From an uncultured Porphyromonadaceae bacterium (GTDB lineage: Bacteria > Bacteroidota > Bacteroidia > Bacteroidales > Muribaculaceae), in assembly GCA_900540625.1 (NCBI GenBank), contig UQGP01000014.1:1-50299 (forward strand): a stretch of 50,299 bases of DNA, read 5' to 3'. The notes below the pieces were generated by a model. The model worked only from the letters and a program-made list of their open reading frames with translations. It did not search any database and was not told the DNA's origin. A program made the translations under genes and the position numbers. Of the stretch, positions 1 to 7,783 are shown in pieces (within the stretch, counting starts at the first letter, position 1; every line of letters starts with the position of its first letter).

Positions 1-55
1 GCTAGCCCCGTAGTGAGAGGCTAATGTTTTTGCACTTCGTTTAAGAATCTACACA
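1..55. repeat. Terminal inverted repeat, left copy (55 bp)
   Basis: The first 55 bases are identical to the reverse complement of the last 55 bases of the window. Identity stops exactly after 55 bases (next base a versus t). It contains a small potential hairpin (TAGCC at 3-7 with GGCTA at 19-23). No transposase is beside it. It is either the edge of a dispersed element or an assembly-graph boundary; 55 is a common assembler k-mer length. Confidence 0.95.
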
Positions 56-217
56 AAAAAAACGCAAGACACGCGACCCGATATATATTCGAGTATATCG
101 GTACTCCGACCGGCCTCCTCATTTTGTCCTAATCCTCGCAGATGTTATTTACTCGTTGAGTCAACCGGATGCAGACGGTACGGTCTGGCTTCGCCTTCGC
201 CGCCGAAAGTGCGCTTA

Positions 218-814
218 TCATTCTTGCTTTGGGGAAGTTGCGGACTTCACAAGTCTGCGATATGTCTTTTCGTGGAGATACTGAATCAGCGGGCCGCTGA
301 TGCGATAATCGTTATTGTGTACGGCTATTTCCCAGTATATCGGAGTGTGCGACCTCGGCAACGTGTTCCATATATATCTGTACGTTTGGACTATTGCCGA
401 GTCTTGCTTTGTGCAATACACGTCGCATACCTCCTTTTGGATTACGACGGCTTTGCCTTTGTAGTACTTGAAGCCGGTAAAGTTGAACTTGACACCACGC
501 TCGCGCAAGTACTGCGGCTCGCTTACCAAGAGCGAGTCCGTATTGCCATTTATTGTTGTGACAAATAATATCTTGCTTTCGCTTAATTCTGCGTAGTTGA
601 TCGTTGTAACGACATCCTCTATAATCGTTTCGAACGCCGAGTCGTTGAAAGCGACTTTGTGCAACGTATCTACACGCTCTACGTTATATTGATGATATCC
701 GTTTCCGATTGCTTTACGTGATAGTGTCCCTTTTGCCGAGACGAGCAAAGTGGATACTATGGCCAATATGAATATCGTCTTTTTGACGCTTATGATATTT
801 TTGTATGGTCGCAT
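218..814 (-). CDS. Exported hypothetical protein, paralogue of the 943-1539 gene
   Basis: I do not recognise a family for this 198-residue protein. A basic start and hydrophobic stretch (residues about 12-28) ending near SAKGTLS look like a Sec signal peptide, so it is probably periplasmic or cell-surface. It aligns along its whole length with the neighbouring 943-1539 product: shared stretches include SAKGTLSRK, SLLVSE with YLRERG, NFTGF, VVIQKEVCD, YWEIA and EKTYRRL. Two cysteines in EVCDVYC (EVCDAYC in the paralogue) are conserved and could form a disulphide after export. It is the last gene of a minus-strand run headed by an RHS-core fragment, which suggests an RHS-associated partner or immunity role. 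That role is inference only. Confidence 0.8.
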   Translation of the reverse strand: MRPYKNIISVKKTIFILAIVSTLLVSAKGTLSRKAIGNGYHQYNVERVDTLHKVAFNDSAFETIIEDVVTTINYAELSESKILFVTTINGNTDSLLVSEPQYLRERGVKFNFTGFKYYKGKAVVIQKEVCDVYCTKQDSAIVQTYRYIWNTLPRSHTPIYWEIAVHNNDYRISGPLIQYLHEKTYRRLVKSATSPKQE

Positions 815-942
815 GGTCGGTCTTGGTTGGTGAAACTATATTCGGACGATGCTTGCAGTATAAGCCATCGTAAATCAGCCTAATCACACATCTCGGGTAC
901 TATCCTTCGATATAAGACTTTATGGCTTGATTTATCGACTGC

Positions 943-1539
943 CTAATGCGTTTCCGAAATTGAATCTCTCGCTTCAAGTCTGCGGTATGTCTTCTCTTGG
1001 ATATACTGAATTATAGGGCCGTACAGATGATAATCTTCATCGTGTCTGGCTATTTCCCAATATATCGGATCATACACCTTCGGCGCTGTATCCCAGCTAT
1101 ACTTGTATGTCTTGGTTATCGTCTTATCTCGCATTGTACAGTAGGCGTCGCACACTTCCTTTTGGATTACAATTGTTTTCCATCGACATTTTATAAACCC
1201 GGTGAAATTGAGCTCGGCTCCACGCTCGCGTAAGTATTCGTTTTCACTAACCAAAAGCGAATCAATATTACCATCGACTGTCGTAACGAACAGCATTTTG
1301 TCCCGGCTTACTTTTGCGCCATACATAGTCGCAATAATGTCGTTATCAAGGATATACTCAAGCATCGGGTCATTGAAACTCACCTCTTGTAGCGTATCAA
1401 CGCGTACGACGGTATACTCATAATACGTTTCTCCCCAAGACTTCATCTCTTTCCGCGACAGTGTCCCTTTTGCCGAAGCAAACAAAGCGGATATTACGGT
1501 AGCGATGAATATCGCCTGTTTTATGTTTATGTATCTCAT
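943..1539 (-). CDS. Exported hypothetical protein, tandem paralogue of the 218-814 gene
   Basis: This 198-residue protein has an N-terminal signal-like segment (residues about 8-24) and no recognised domain. By eye about half of its positions match the next gene downstream, with no large gaps, so the two arose by tandem duplication and then diverged. Conserved blocks are SAKGTLSRK, FVTT followed by GN and DSLLVSE, YLRERG, NFTGF, IVIQKEVCDAYC and the C-terminal EKTYRRL. About 80 bp separate it from the preceding gene (stop at 1620). Its second half loosely resembles the layout of the 1620-2225 product (short charged strands around SEV/LVSE and a late Y-rich stretch), but I cannot show homology by eye. 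Confidence 0.8.
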   Translation of the reverse strand: MRYINIKQAIFIATVISALFASAKGTLSRKEMKSWGETYYEYTVVRVDTLQEVSFNDPMLEYILDNDIIATMYGAKVSRDKMLFVTTVDGNIDSLLVSENEYLRERGAELNFTGFIKCRWKTIVIQKEVCDAYCTMRDKTITKTYKYSWDTAPKVYDPIYWEIARHDEDYHLYGPIIQYIQEKTYRRLEARDSISETH

Positions 1540-1619
1540 CTTAGTGCAATGTTTGTTATCGCGTTTTAGAAAAACAAATCAAAGTGTTACGGCTTATTGT
1601 CTCGTGCCTATATTAACAA

Positions 1620-2225
1620 TTACTCGGATTTGTCTGCATTCTCTTTAATTTCGTCCACGTTCTCTTTAATATAGAAGACCGAGGGACGACCGCCATCGTC
1701 AATTATTGGCGTTCCCTTTGTGTATCTGTAGATTACTACATCAAATTCGATATTACCTTTTTCATCAGAGAATGCTTCGATGTATGGCCGCATACTCTTA
1801 TCGAACAAGAAACACGCTTTGTCGTTTTGACAATATCCGATGAATTCGAATGAAAAGCTATGTACTTCTGAAAGTTCCAATAAATGTAATGCTGTGTTTT
1901 CCGAGTCAACAATTGATATATCATACACAGCATAATATACGTCCTTGTCTTTTCGACCTTTAGACATGCGATTGATTATGTCCCGGACTTGCCGATTGTT
2001 CAGGCTCACTTGAGGCAGCTTGTATGAAGCATGAACTTTCTTGTCTATCCTTCGTGCCATCGGAGCCAATATCGATTTCGGTTTTTTCTTTGTATGTGTA
2101 TTTGTTTTTGTGTTCCTTTGCTTCGTGGCTGTTTCTGTTGCCGCACAGGCGTGCTGTGACAATCCCGCAGGAAATATTATTAGGAATGTCAAGACTAAAG
2201 CTATTTGTCTCAGAATAAGTTTCAC
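1620..2225 (-). CDS. Exported hypothetical protein coupled to the RHS-core fragment
   Basis: This 201-residue protein starts with GTG at 2225. The GTG overlaps the TGA stop of the RHS-core gene in a 4-base GTGA junction, which decides the start and implies translational coupling. The first 28 residues form a signal peptide ending near HACAATE. A Lys/Thr-rich linker follows (about residues 32-50, with TKQRNTKTNTHTKKKPK), then a globular region with VYYAVYDISIVDS, FEFIGYCQNDKACFLFDK and FDVVIYRYTKG. I recognise no family. Its position directly after an RHS tip is where an immunity or companion gene of a polymorphic toxin would sit. Export would fit protection outside the cytoplasm, but the role is not shown by sequence. 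Confidence 0.75.
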   Translation of the reverse strand: MKLILRQIALVLTFLIIFPAGLSQHACAATETATKQRNTKTNTHTKKKPKSILAPMARRIDKKVHASYKLPQVSLNNRQVRDIINRMSKGRKDKDVYYAVYDISIVDSENTALHLLELSEVHSFSFEFIGYCQNDKACFLFDKSMRPYIEAFSDEKGNIEFDVVIYRYTKGTPIIDDGGRPSVFYIKENVDEIKENADKSE

Positions 2226-2710
2226 CTCTTTTTTTGATAATAATGGAATGGATAATAGTTGGTGTAATTTCCGGTATTGCCATCATAGACTTTGTAGATA
2301 TCCATGCCGGTGGGGTCGGTGAAGCGGAGGGGGTTGGCGGCGCAGTGGGTGTAGGGAGAGAAAGAGGAGTAGTCGGCGGACTTGGGGTCGGGAGTGGTGA
2401 AGCGGCCGAGGATGGCATCATGCCAACGGGCGGTGTTATCATGCCAGCCCAGTCCGGCAAAGTCGCTCCAGCGGTTGCCGATATGTGCGCGGTCACTCAC
2501 GCGCTCCGTTCCGAAGAGCTGCACCGGCAGCCCCGAGGGATAAAACATTGTGCACTGTCGTATCGCACCCCCGTCGTCCAAGACCGTACGCACACTGCCC
2601 AAGCGGTCGCGCACGTACCACAGATGCGTAAACGTCCGCCCACCATCAGATGCAGCTCTGCCGCCTTGTGCGGTAGCGTTGGAGTTTATGTCAATTTTAC
2701 GATGTGGCAT
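2222..2710 (-). CDS. Orphan RHS repeat-associated core fragment with variable C-terminal tail
   Basis: The 162-residue product contains the conserved end of RHS/YD-repeat proteins. WYVRDRLGSVRTVLDDGGAI is followed by FYPSGLPV, IGNRWSDFAGLGWHDNTARWHDAILGRFTTPDP (a form of the YDYGARYYDP...GRFLSPDP core) and NPLRFTDPTGMD. About 25 residues of Tyr/Asn-rich tail (KVYDGNTGNYTNYYPFHYY) come after the core, where polymorphic toxins carry their variable effector. Full RHS proteins are over 1,000 residues, so this is only the last part. The reading frame is closed upstream by an in-frame TAG near 2765, and no RBS precedes the ATG. It may be a decayed remnant or a stand-alone RHS tip. The GTGA overlap with the next gene favours a retained expression unit. 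Confidence 0.75.
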   Translation of the reverse strand: MPHRKIDINSNATAQGGRAASDGGRTFTHLWYVRDRLGSVRTVLDDGGAIRQCTMFYPSGLPVQLFGTERVSDRAHIGNRWSDFAGLGWHDNTARWHDAILGRFTTPDPKSADYSSFSPYTHCAANPLRFTDPTGMDIYKVYDGNTGNYTNYYPFHYYQKKR

Positions 2711-2863
2711 GGTGGGGTTCGGGGGTGGGTAATCGGTTATGAGTCGGAAGATTGCATGGCATTTCTATCCATCGGCAAATGTACGCTTTTTTTTAGATGA
2801 GAAAAAATGTAATAAAAATTTTTTTTCTGACGACGGCAGTTTTTCTCTCTGCTCAAATTGTTG

Positions 2864-2871
2864 TATTTTTG
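2864..2871 (+). promoter_or_regulatory. Bacteroidetes-type -7 element upstream of nnr
   Basis: TATTTTTG matches TAnnTTTG and lies 66 nt before the chosen Nnr start codon. No clear TTTG lies at the usual -33 distance; a T-rich tract is upstream. Confidence 0.55.
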
Positions 2872-2936
2872 CAGTTACTAATGAGGGCGTCGGCCGGATA
2901 TGCCGTCAGCCCTGCCTAACGACTACAGCTCATCAA

Positions 2937-4475
2937 ATGAAAATACTGTCTAACAGCGACATAAAGGAAATAGAGAAATACACCATCGACAACGATGGCG
3001 TGACTTCCATCCAACTGGTGGAGCGTGCAGCACGCGCCATCGCCGACGAGGTTGCCGGGTATTGCAATGACAATACTCCGCTGATGGTCTTCGCCGGATG
3101 GGGAAACAACGGCGCTGACGCCCTCGAGACTGCCCGCCTACTGGCCTCGCGCGGATACGCTCCCGAGGTATTTCTCTTCAATATCGGAGGCAATCGCTTG
3201 TCCCCGGAATGTAAGCTGATGCGCGACCGCCTGGCCGCGTGCGAGGCCGCGTACACCCTGCACGAGGTGACCGGCGAAACGCCGTTCACCTTCCCCGAGC
3301 CCACAGCGAACACAGTTGTCATCGACGGAATATTCGGCAGCGGACTCAACCGCCCTATGCCCACGCCGTTCCAACTGATATCTCAAAATCTCAACCGCAG
3401 CGGAGCTTTTATCATCTCCATAGACGTTCCCTCGGGTCTGCTCGATGGATTCAATGGCGATACGCCTCGCAATAATATGGTACATGCCGGCCTGACCCTG
3501 GTCTTGGGCGCTCCTCGCTTGTCTTTCTTCATCGAGGATAATGCCGCAGTCGTGGGCCAATGGAAGTTGCTTGATATCGGCCTAAACAGCGCCGCCATAC
3601 GCAATGCCCCCCTCACCTACTGGATGGTGCAAAGCAAGGACGTCCGACGATACCTGCGACCGCGCGACCCGTGGTCCAATAAGAGCAACTACGGCGATGC
3701 ACTCATTGCCGGCGGAAGCCACGGCATGGGCGGCGCCGCCGTCTTGGCGGCTCGCGGATGCCTGCGTTCCGGTGCCGGGAAGGTCACCGTCTACGGCCCC
3801 CAAAGCCTCTATAACACCGTACAATGTGCCGTGCCTTCGGCCATGATGCGTGCCGACAGCGGCCGGGAACACCTTACCGATATCCCGCACGAATCGCATT
3901 ACAGTGCCTTCGGCATAGGCCCGGGACTCGATGTCAACGATGATACGGCCGAAGCCGTGGGCCGTTTTCTAAAGACAATGAGCGCCGCTCCACGCCCCGT
4001 GGTGGTGGACGCCGGAGCTCTGGGATGCATCGCCGCACGCCCGGCCATGCTGGAGTACCTGCCGATGATGTCCATACTCACTCCGCACATCGGCGAATTT
4101 GACCGTATCTTCGGCAAACAGTTTTCGCACGAGGCAAGGCTGAAAAAGGCCATTGAAATAGCAAAATACTACCAAATCATCATAGTGCTCAAAGGCCGAT
4201 ACACAGCCATAATACGCCCCGACGAAAAGGTGTTTTTCAACACCTCGGGCACACCGGCTATGGCCACACCCGGCAGCGGAGACGTCCTCACCGGCATTAT
4301 GACCGGCTTCCTGGCCCAAGGCTTCAAGCCTGAAATGGCCGCATTCCTGGCGTGCTACATCCACGGCATTGCCGGAGAAATAGCAGCCGAGAACCATGGC
4401 GAATATGGTGTTACGGCCGAAGATATAGCTGCCAACGTCGGACGCGCCATAGCGCTTGTAGCCAACGCCGAATAA
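2937..4475 (+). CDS. nnr: Bifunctional NAD(P)H-hydrate repair enzyme (epimerase plus ADP-dependent dehydratase)
   Basis: This cytosolic enzyme repairs damaged NAD(P)H hydrates: the N-terminal domain epimerises R/S-NAD(P)HX and the C-terminal ribokinase-like domain dehydrates S-NAD(P)HX using ADP. The epimerase half (residues about 1-210) contains FAGWGNNGADALETARLLA and IDGIFGSGLNRP. The dehydratase half (about 225-505) contains KSNYGDALIAGGSHGMGGAAVLA, the LTPHIGEFDRIFG region, and the signature GTPAMATPGSGDVLTGIM with its catalytic Asp. The start is set at ATG 2937 (512 residues). An in-frame ATG at 2739 would add 66 residues that look non-coding and lie across the -7 element. The DUF4831 gene follows after 40 bp on the same strand, so the two may be co-transcribed. 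Confidence 0.95.
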   Translation: MKILSNSDIKEIEKYTIDNDGVTSIQLVERAARAIADEVAGYCNDNTPLMVFAGWGNNGADALETARLLASRGYAPEVFLFNIGGNRLSPECKLMRDRLAACEAAYTLHEVTGETPFTFPEPTANTVVIDGIFGSGLNRPMPTPFQLISQNLNRSGAFIISIDVPSGLLDGFNGDTPRNNMVHAGLTLVLGAPRLSFFIEDNAAVVGQWKLLDIGLNSAAIRNAPLTYWMVQSKDVRRYLRPRDPWSNKSNYGDALIAGGSHGMGGAAVLAARGCLRSGAGKVTVYGPQSLYNTVQCAVPSAMMRADSGREHLTDIPHESHYSAFGIGPGLDVNDDTAEAVGRFLKTMSAAPRPVVVDAGALGCIAARPAMLEYLPMMSILTPHIGEFDRIFGKQFSHEARLKKAIEIAKYYQIIIVLKGRYTAIIRPDEKVFFNTSGTPAMATPGSGDVLTGIMTGFLAQGFKPEMAAFLACYIHGIAGEIAAENHGEYGVTAEDIAANVGRAIALVANAE

Positions 4476-4515
4476 TCCTTTACAGACATTACATCACCCG
4501 ACAATAGTAAGACTT

Positions 4516-5604
4516 ATGCACAACTTACGCACAGCTATCACGTCCATGGCGATATGCGCCGCCCTTGTCACGGCAGCACAGACCACGCGCAGCTTCACCG
4601 CCGACAAAACCAACGAATACGCACTGGTATACAGCCTTCCGCGCACCGTCCTCGACATCACCATAGAGACCGTGCACACGGCGACACTCCCCGGCGAATT
4701 CAGCAATTACGCCAAACGCTATCTGGGCATCACCGATGCCATCACCACCCCATCCAATAGCGTGCGCGTCAAAAGCGTCACCATAATTCCGCGCGGTATA
4801 CCCGGAGGCGCCGACAGCCGCTGGCAAGTACAGTTTAAAAACGGCAGCGCTGCCTCAATGCTGCTCACCGAAACCGGAATACCCCTGGCGGTGAACACCG
4901 ACAGCATCGCCTCTACAAATGCCGTGACCCTACCCGTGGCCGTGGATGCAGCGCCCACCCCACTGGAAAGTGATGCGGCACGTCAAGCCGTTACACAAGA
5001 CATGACGCGCAGCTCATCCATATCCAAGAAGGCCGAATTGGCCGCCCAACGCATCTTCGAACTGCGCGAGACACGCTCGGACCTACTCAGTGGCAATGCC
5101 GACAACCCGCCGGCCGATGGCAAAGCCATGCAATTGGTTTTGGACAACCTCGCGGCGCAGGAAGCCGCTCTAACTGCAATGTTTGCAGGCACGACACAGA
5201 CGTACACACGCGTGACCACACTCACATATACACCCGGCACAGCGGAGAGTCGCGAAATTCTGGCTCGGGTATCGCCCACCGAAGGCATAGTTCCTGCCGA
5301 TGACCTCAGCGGCGCCCCAATATACATATCGCTGACAAATATCGCTAAGGCCGAGATGCCCGTCACCGAAAAAGGCGAACCGAAGCGCTTCCCTAAAGGC
5401 GGATTGGCTTACACCATACCCGGCACAGCATCGGTCACCCTGACGTACGACGGAGCTACCATCACGCACAAAGACCTGACACTGGCACAATTGGGCGTAG
5501 TCTTCGGAATCAATCCCACCCTATTTAGCGATAAGAAAGCCCCCGCATACGCGACTTTCGACCCCACGACCGGAGCCATCACGGCATTAGGCGCCATAGA
5601 GTGA
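4516..5604 (+). CDS. DUF4831 family exported protein
   Basis: This 362-residue protein begins with a signal peptide (about residues 1-21, ending at TAAQTT). The segment YALVYSLPRTVLDITIETVHTATLPGEFSNYAKRYLGI is the hallmark of DUF4831, a Bacteroidetes family of unknown function. Later blocks include AAQRIFELRETRSDLLSGNADNPPADGKAMQLVLDNLAAQEAALTAMFAG, a probable helical pair, and a C-terminal beta-rich half ending in GVVFGINPTLF. The protein is probably periplasmic or envelope-associated. It sits 40 bp after nnr. No catalytic motif is apparent. Confidence 0.88.
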   Translation: MHNLRTAITSMAICAALVTAAQTTRSFTADKTNEYALVYSLPRTVLDITIETVHTATLPGEFSNYAKRYLGITDAITTPSNSVRVKSVTIIPRGIPGGADSRWQVQFKNGSAASMLLTETGIPLAVNTDSIASTNAVTLPVAVDAAPTPLESDAARQAVTQDMTRSSSISKKAELAAQRIFELRETRSDLLSGNADNPPADGKAMQLVLDNLAAQEAALTAMFAGTTQTYTRVTTLTYTPGTAESREILARVSPTEGIVPADDLSGAPIYISLTNIAKAEMPVTEKGEPKRFPKGGLAYTIPGTASVTLTYDGATITHKDLTLAQLGVVFGINPTLFSDKKAPAYATFDPTTGAITALGAIE

Positions 5605-5773
5605 CACCCGTATATTTGAGAGTATGAAGCAACACGCCTATATCTGTATAGATTGGCTCGCGATGACTTCTACAATTAAGGCTCGTACACATCGGCATAC
5701 CCCAAAAATTATCTGATTTTTTTGGAAAACAAAAAAAAATTAGACTAATTCCAAAATTATTTTCATTCCACTA

Positions 5774-5804
5774 TTGCATATTTCAACAAAGGTGCGTAAC
5801 TTTG
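5774..5804 (+). promoter_or_regulatory. Promoter of the rubrerythrin gene
   Basis: TAACTTTG at 5797-5804 matches the Bacteroidetes -7 element. TTG at 5774-5776 sits 20 nt upstream, the usual -33 spacing. The start codon is 86 nt downstream, leaving a 5' leader. The AT-rich stretch 5700-5770 is typical of promoter DNA. Confidence 0.75.
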
Positions 5805-5889
5805 CGCTGTACAAACGGCCGTCAAAAACGGCCGAAGCACAAAATCCTCACATACAAATCTTTATCAAGTCATCAAAAAAAGCACGATT

Positions 5890-6441
5890 ATGAAAAAGAA
5901 ATTTATCTGCACCGTATGCGGATACGTATACGAAGGCACCGAAGCTCCTGAGAAATGCCCGCTGTGCGGCGCTCCTGCCTCCAAATTCAAAGAGATGGAA
6001 GAAACCGGCGCACTCGAATTTGTCACCGAACACGAAATCGGCATCGCCGCAGACACCGACGAACAAATGAAAACAGACCTGCGTACACACTTCAACGGCG
6101 AATGCTGCGAAGTGGGCATGTACCTGGCCATGTCGCGTCAGGCCGACCGCGAAGGTTATCCCGAAATTGCCGAAGCCTTCAAGCGCTACGCTTTCGAAGA
6201 GGCCGAACATGCATCCAAATTTGCCGAGCTACTCGGTGAAGTAGTTTGGGACACCAAGACCAACCTCGAAAAGCGTATGGCCGCCGAAGCAGGTGCCAAC
6301 GCCGACAAGATGCGCATCGCTCGACGCGCCAAAGAACTCAACCTTGACGCCATCCACGACACCGTACACGAAATGGCTAAGGACGAAGCACGCCACGGCC
6401 AGGGTTTCCAAGGCCTGTACAATCGCTACTTCAAGAAGTAA
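5890..6441 (+). CDS. Reverse rubrerythrin (NADH peroxidase-type)
   Basis: This 183-residue protein has domains in the order of reverse rubrerythrins. The N-terminal rubredoxin-like domain has iron ligands C7, C10, C23 and C26 (CTVCGYVYEG and CPLCG). A ferritin-like four-helix domain follows, with diiron-ligand motifs NGECCEVGMYL, FEEAEHASKFAELLGE and MAKDEARHGQGF. Members of this family reduce hydrogen peroxide to water in anaerobes, taking electrons from NADH via partner redox proteins. It is cytosolic. It stands alone, with its own promoter and a strong terminator, so it is probably monocistronic. Confidence 0.93.
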   Translation: MKKKFICTVCGYVYEGTEAPEKCPLCGAPASKFKEMEETGALEFVTEHEIGIAADTDEQMKTDLRTHFNGECCEVGMYLAMSRQADREGYPEIAEAFKRYAFEEAEHASKFAELLGEVVWDTKTNLEKRMAAEAGANADKMRIARRAKELNLDAIHDTVHEMAKDEARHGQGFQGLYNRYFKK

Positions 6442-6458
6442 GCGACAAAAATCCATAC

Positions 6459-6499
6459 ACAGAGAGGGCGCACTCCATTACGGGATGCGTCCTCTCTGT
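6459..6499. terminator. Hairpin terminator between rubrerythrin and the yjbR-like gene
   Basis: ACAGAGAGGGCGCA pairs with TGCGTCCTCTCTGT (14 bp, one G-U) across a 13-nt loop and is followed by TATTTTC. The flanking genes converge, so it may work on both strands. Confidence 0.8.
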
Positions 6500-6513
6500 A
6501 TTTTCGGCATCAA

Positions 6514-6882
6514 TCAGTCCTCAGACTCGGACAAAGGCGGAACAGTATCGCGGAAGGCACGTGGGAGGCCACGTACCACGCAGTTGTAGCTGTGTCGAAT
6601 AAGGCTGCGCAACAATGGCGAAGGCACGGCAGCGGCCAGGCCCACATCGTTCCAATGGCGTTTATTCATGTGCCACGCCGGACGTATGGCCTCATAGTGC
6701 TCGCGCAATTTCTCGGCATAATCCGGGTCGCATTTCAGAGACACACGCGTAGTGTCAACGAGATTCAGCATTGCAAAAATCTTTCCGCCCACGCGCAAGG
6801 TCACAACATCATCGCCGAACGGCATGTCCTCGGTCGCAAAAGGCAGCGACAAGCAGTATTCGTGCACTTCCAAAATATCCAT
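6514..6882 (-). CDS. MmcQ/YjbR family protein
   Basis: This 122-residue cytosolic protein matches the YjbR (MmcQ) family in length and in its sequence landmarks. It opens with a short helix (EVHEYCLSLPFATEDMPFGDD), then LRVGGKIFAMLNL, a strand VSLKCDPDYAEKLREHY, the IRPAWHMNKRHWNDV motif, and a final helix LLRSLIRHSYNCVVRGLP. The fold is CyaY-like and some members are annotated as DNA-binding, but no molecular function is firmly established. It is transcribed convergently with rubrerythrin. Confidence 0.9.
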   Translation of the reverse strand: MDILEVHEYCLSLPFATEDMPFGDDVVTLRVGGKIFAMLNLVDTTRVSLKCDPDYAEKLREHYEAIRPAWHMNKRHWNDVGLAAAVPSPLLRSLIRHSYNCVVRGLPRAFRDTVPPLSESED

Positions 6883-7047
6883 AACTGATAGTCTTTTATC
6901 GTTTTACATACTCACCGCCGCCTCCGCTTTATCAGCCTTGACGTTCAATCGGCCCTGACATTTCATCGGCCAAGCATCTTCTTGCGACGGAACTCATATT
7001 TGAAGCACCATCCGCACGGGGCGACCCGAATAACGCGGCGGTCAGCG

Positions 7048-7611
7048 TCATTTCGCAGTGTCGAGCGTCTTGATGACGCGTGCCGGATTGCCCACTGCCA
7101 CGCTATGCGCCGGGATGTCCCGCGTGACCACGCTGCCGGCGCCGATGGTGCAGCCATCTCCTATAGTAACACCCGGAAGGATGGTCACGCCGCCACCTAT
7201 CCAGCAGTCATTGCCTATGGTGACAGGCAGCGCCCACTCGCGGCGACTGTTGCGCTCGGCCACGTCCGTGCTGTGGCAAGCCGTGTATATGCTCACATTC
7301 GGGCCTATGAAGGCGTCATCGCCTATGGTGACATAGGCTTCGTCAAGCACCGTAAGGCCGAAATTGGCGAAGAAGCCGCAGCCTACGCGTATATGTCGGC
7401 CATAATCGCATCTGAAAGGCTGATTGATGTGTATATCCTCATAGTCCTTTCCCAGGATTTCGGCCAACAGCGCCCGACGTCCGGTTTCATCCCCGGGACG
7501 TGATTGATTATAACGCCAGCACAAGTCTCTGGTGCGGTCAAGCATTTCGATAACTTCCGGGTCGGTAGCGTCATACACCTGTCCGGCAAGCATTTTTTCG
7601 TATTCACTCAT
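7048..7611 (-). CDS. Sugar O-acetyltransferase (maltose/galactoside acetyltransferase type)
   Basis: This 187-residue protein has the Maa/LacA architecture. An N-terminal helical cap (SEYEKMLAGQVYDATDPEVIEML) precedes a left-handed parallel beta-helix built from hexapeptide repeats (VTIGDDAFIGPNVSI, VTIGNDCWIGGGVTILPGVTIGDGCTIGAGSVVTRDIP). The active-site His is probably H113 in YTACHSTD. These enzymes transfer acetyl from acetyl-CoA to the hydroxyl of sugars and work as cytosolic trimers. The exact sugar cannot be read from the sequence. The gene appears monocistronic. Confidence 0.93.
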   Translation of the reverse strand: MSEYEKMLAGQVYDATDPEVIEMLDRTRDLCWRYNQSRPGDETGRRALLAEILGKDYEDIHINQPFRCDYGRHIRVGCGFFANFGLTVLDEAYVTIGDDAFIGPNVSIYTACHSTDVAERNSRREWALPVTIGNDCWIGGGVTILPGVTIGDGCTIGAGSVVTRDIPAHSVAVGNPARVIKTLDTAK

Positions 7612-7707
7612 AGCTTCTGATTATGCGATATCTGATTGGTTGATTTACTCCGATTTACCGAAGTATACGGACATTGCCGCTCCGGGTGCGGTCATGTACC
7701 GAGACAC

Positions 7708-7744
7708 TTAAGGCTCCCGCGAGCCTTGCAGACGGGAGCCTTAA
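7708..7744 (-). terminator. Terminator downstream of fabF
   Basis: TTAAGGCTCCCG and CGGGAGCCTTAA are perfect 12-bp arms around a 13-nt loop, located just after the fabF stop on the minus strand. Confidence 0.8.
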
Positions 7745-7783
7745 AGCGCCCTTATTGCAGGGCTCAAGGTGCGTTACGCGTCC

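Noticed and set aside
2739..2936. 66-residue N-terminal extension of Nnr from ATG 2739
   Set aside because: Crosses the -7 element at 2864-2871 and does not resemble the family N-terminus.
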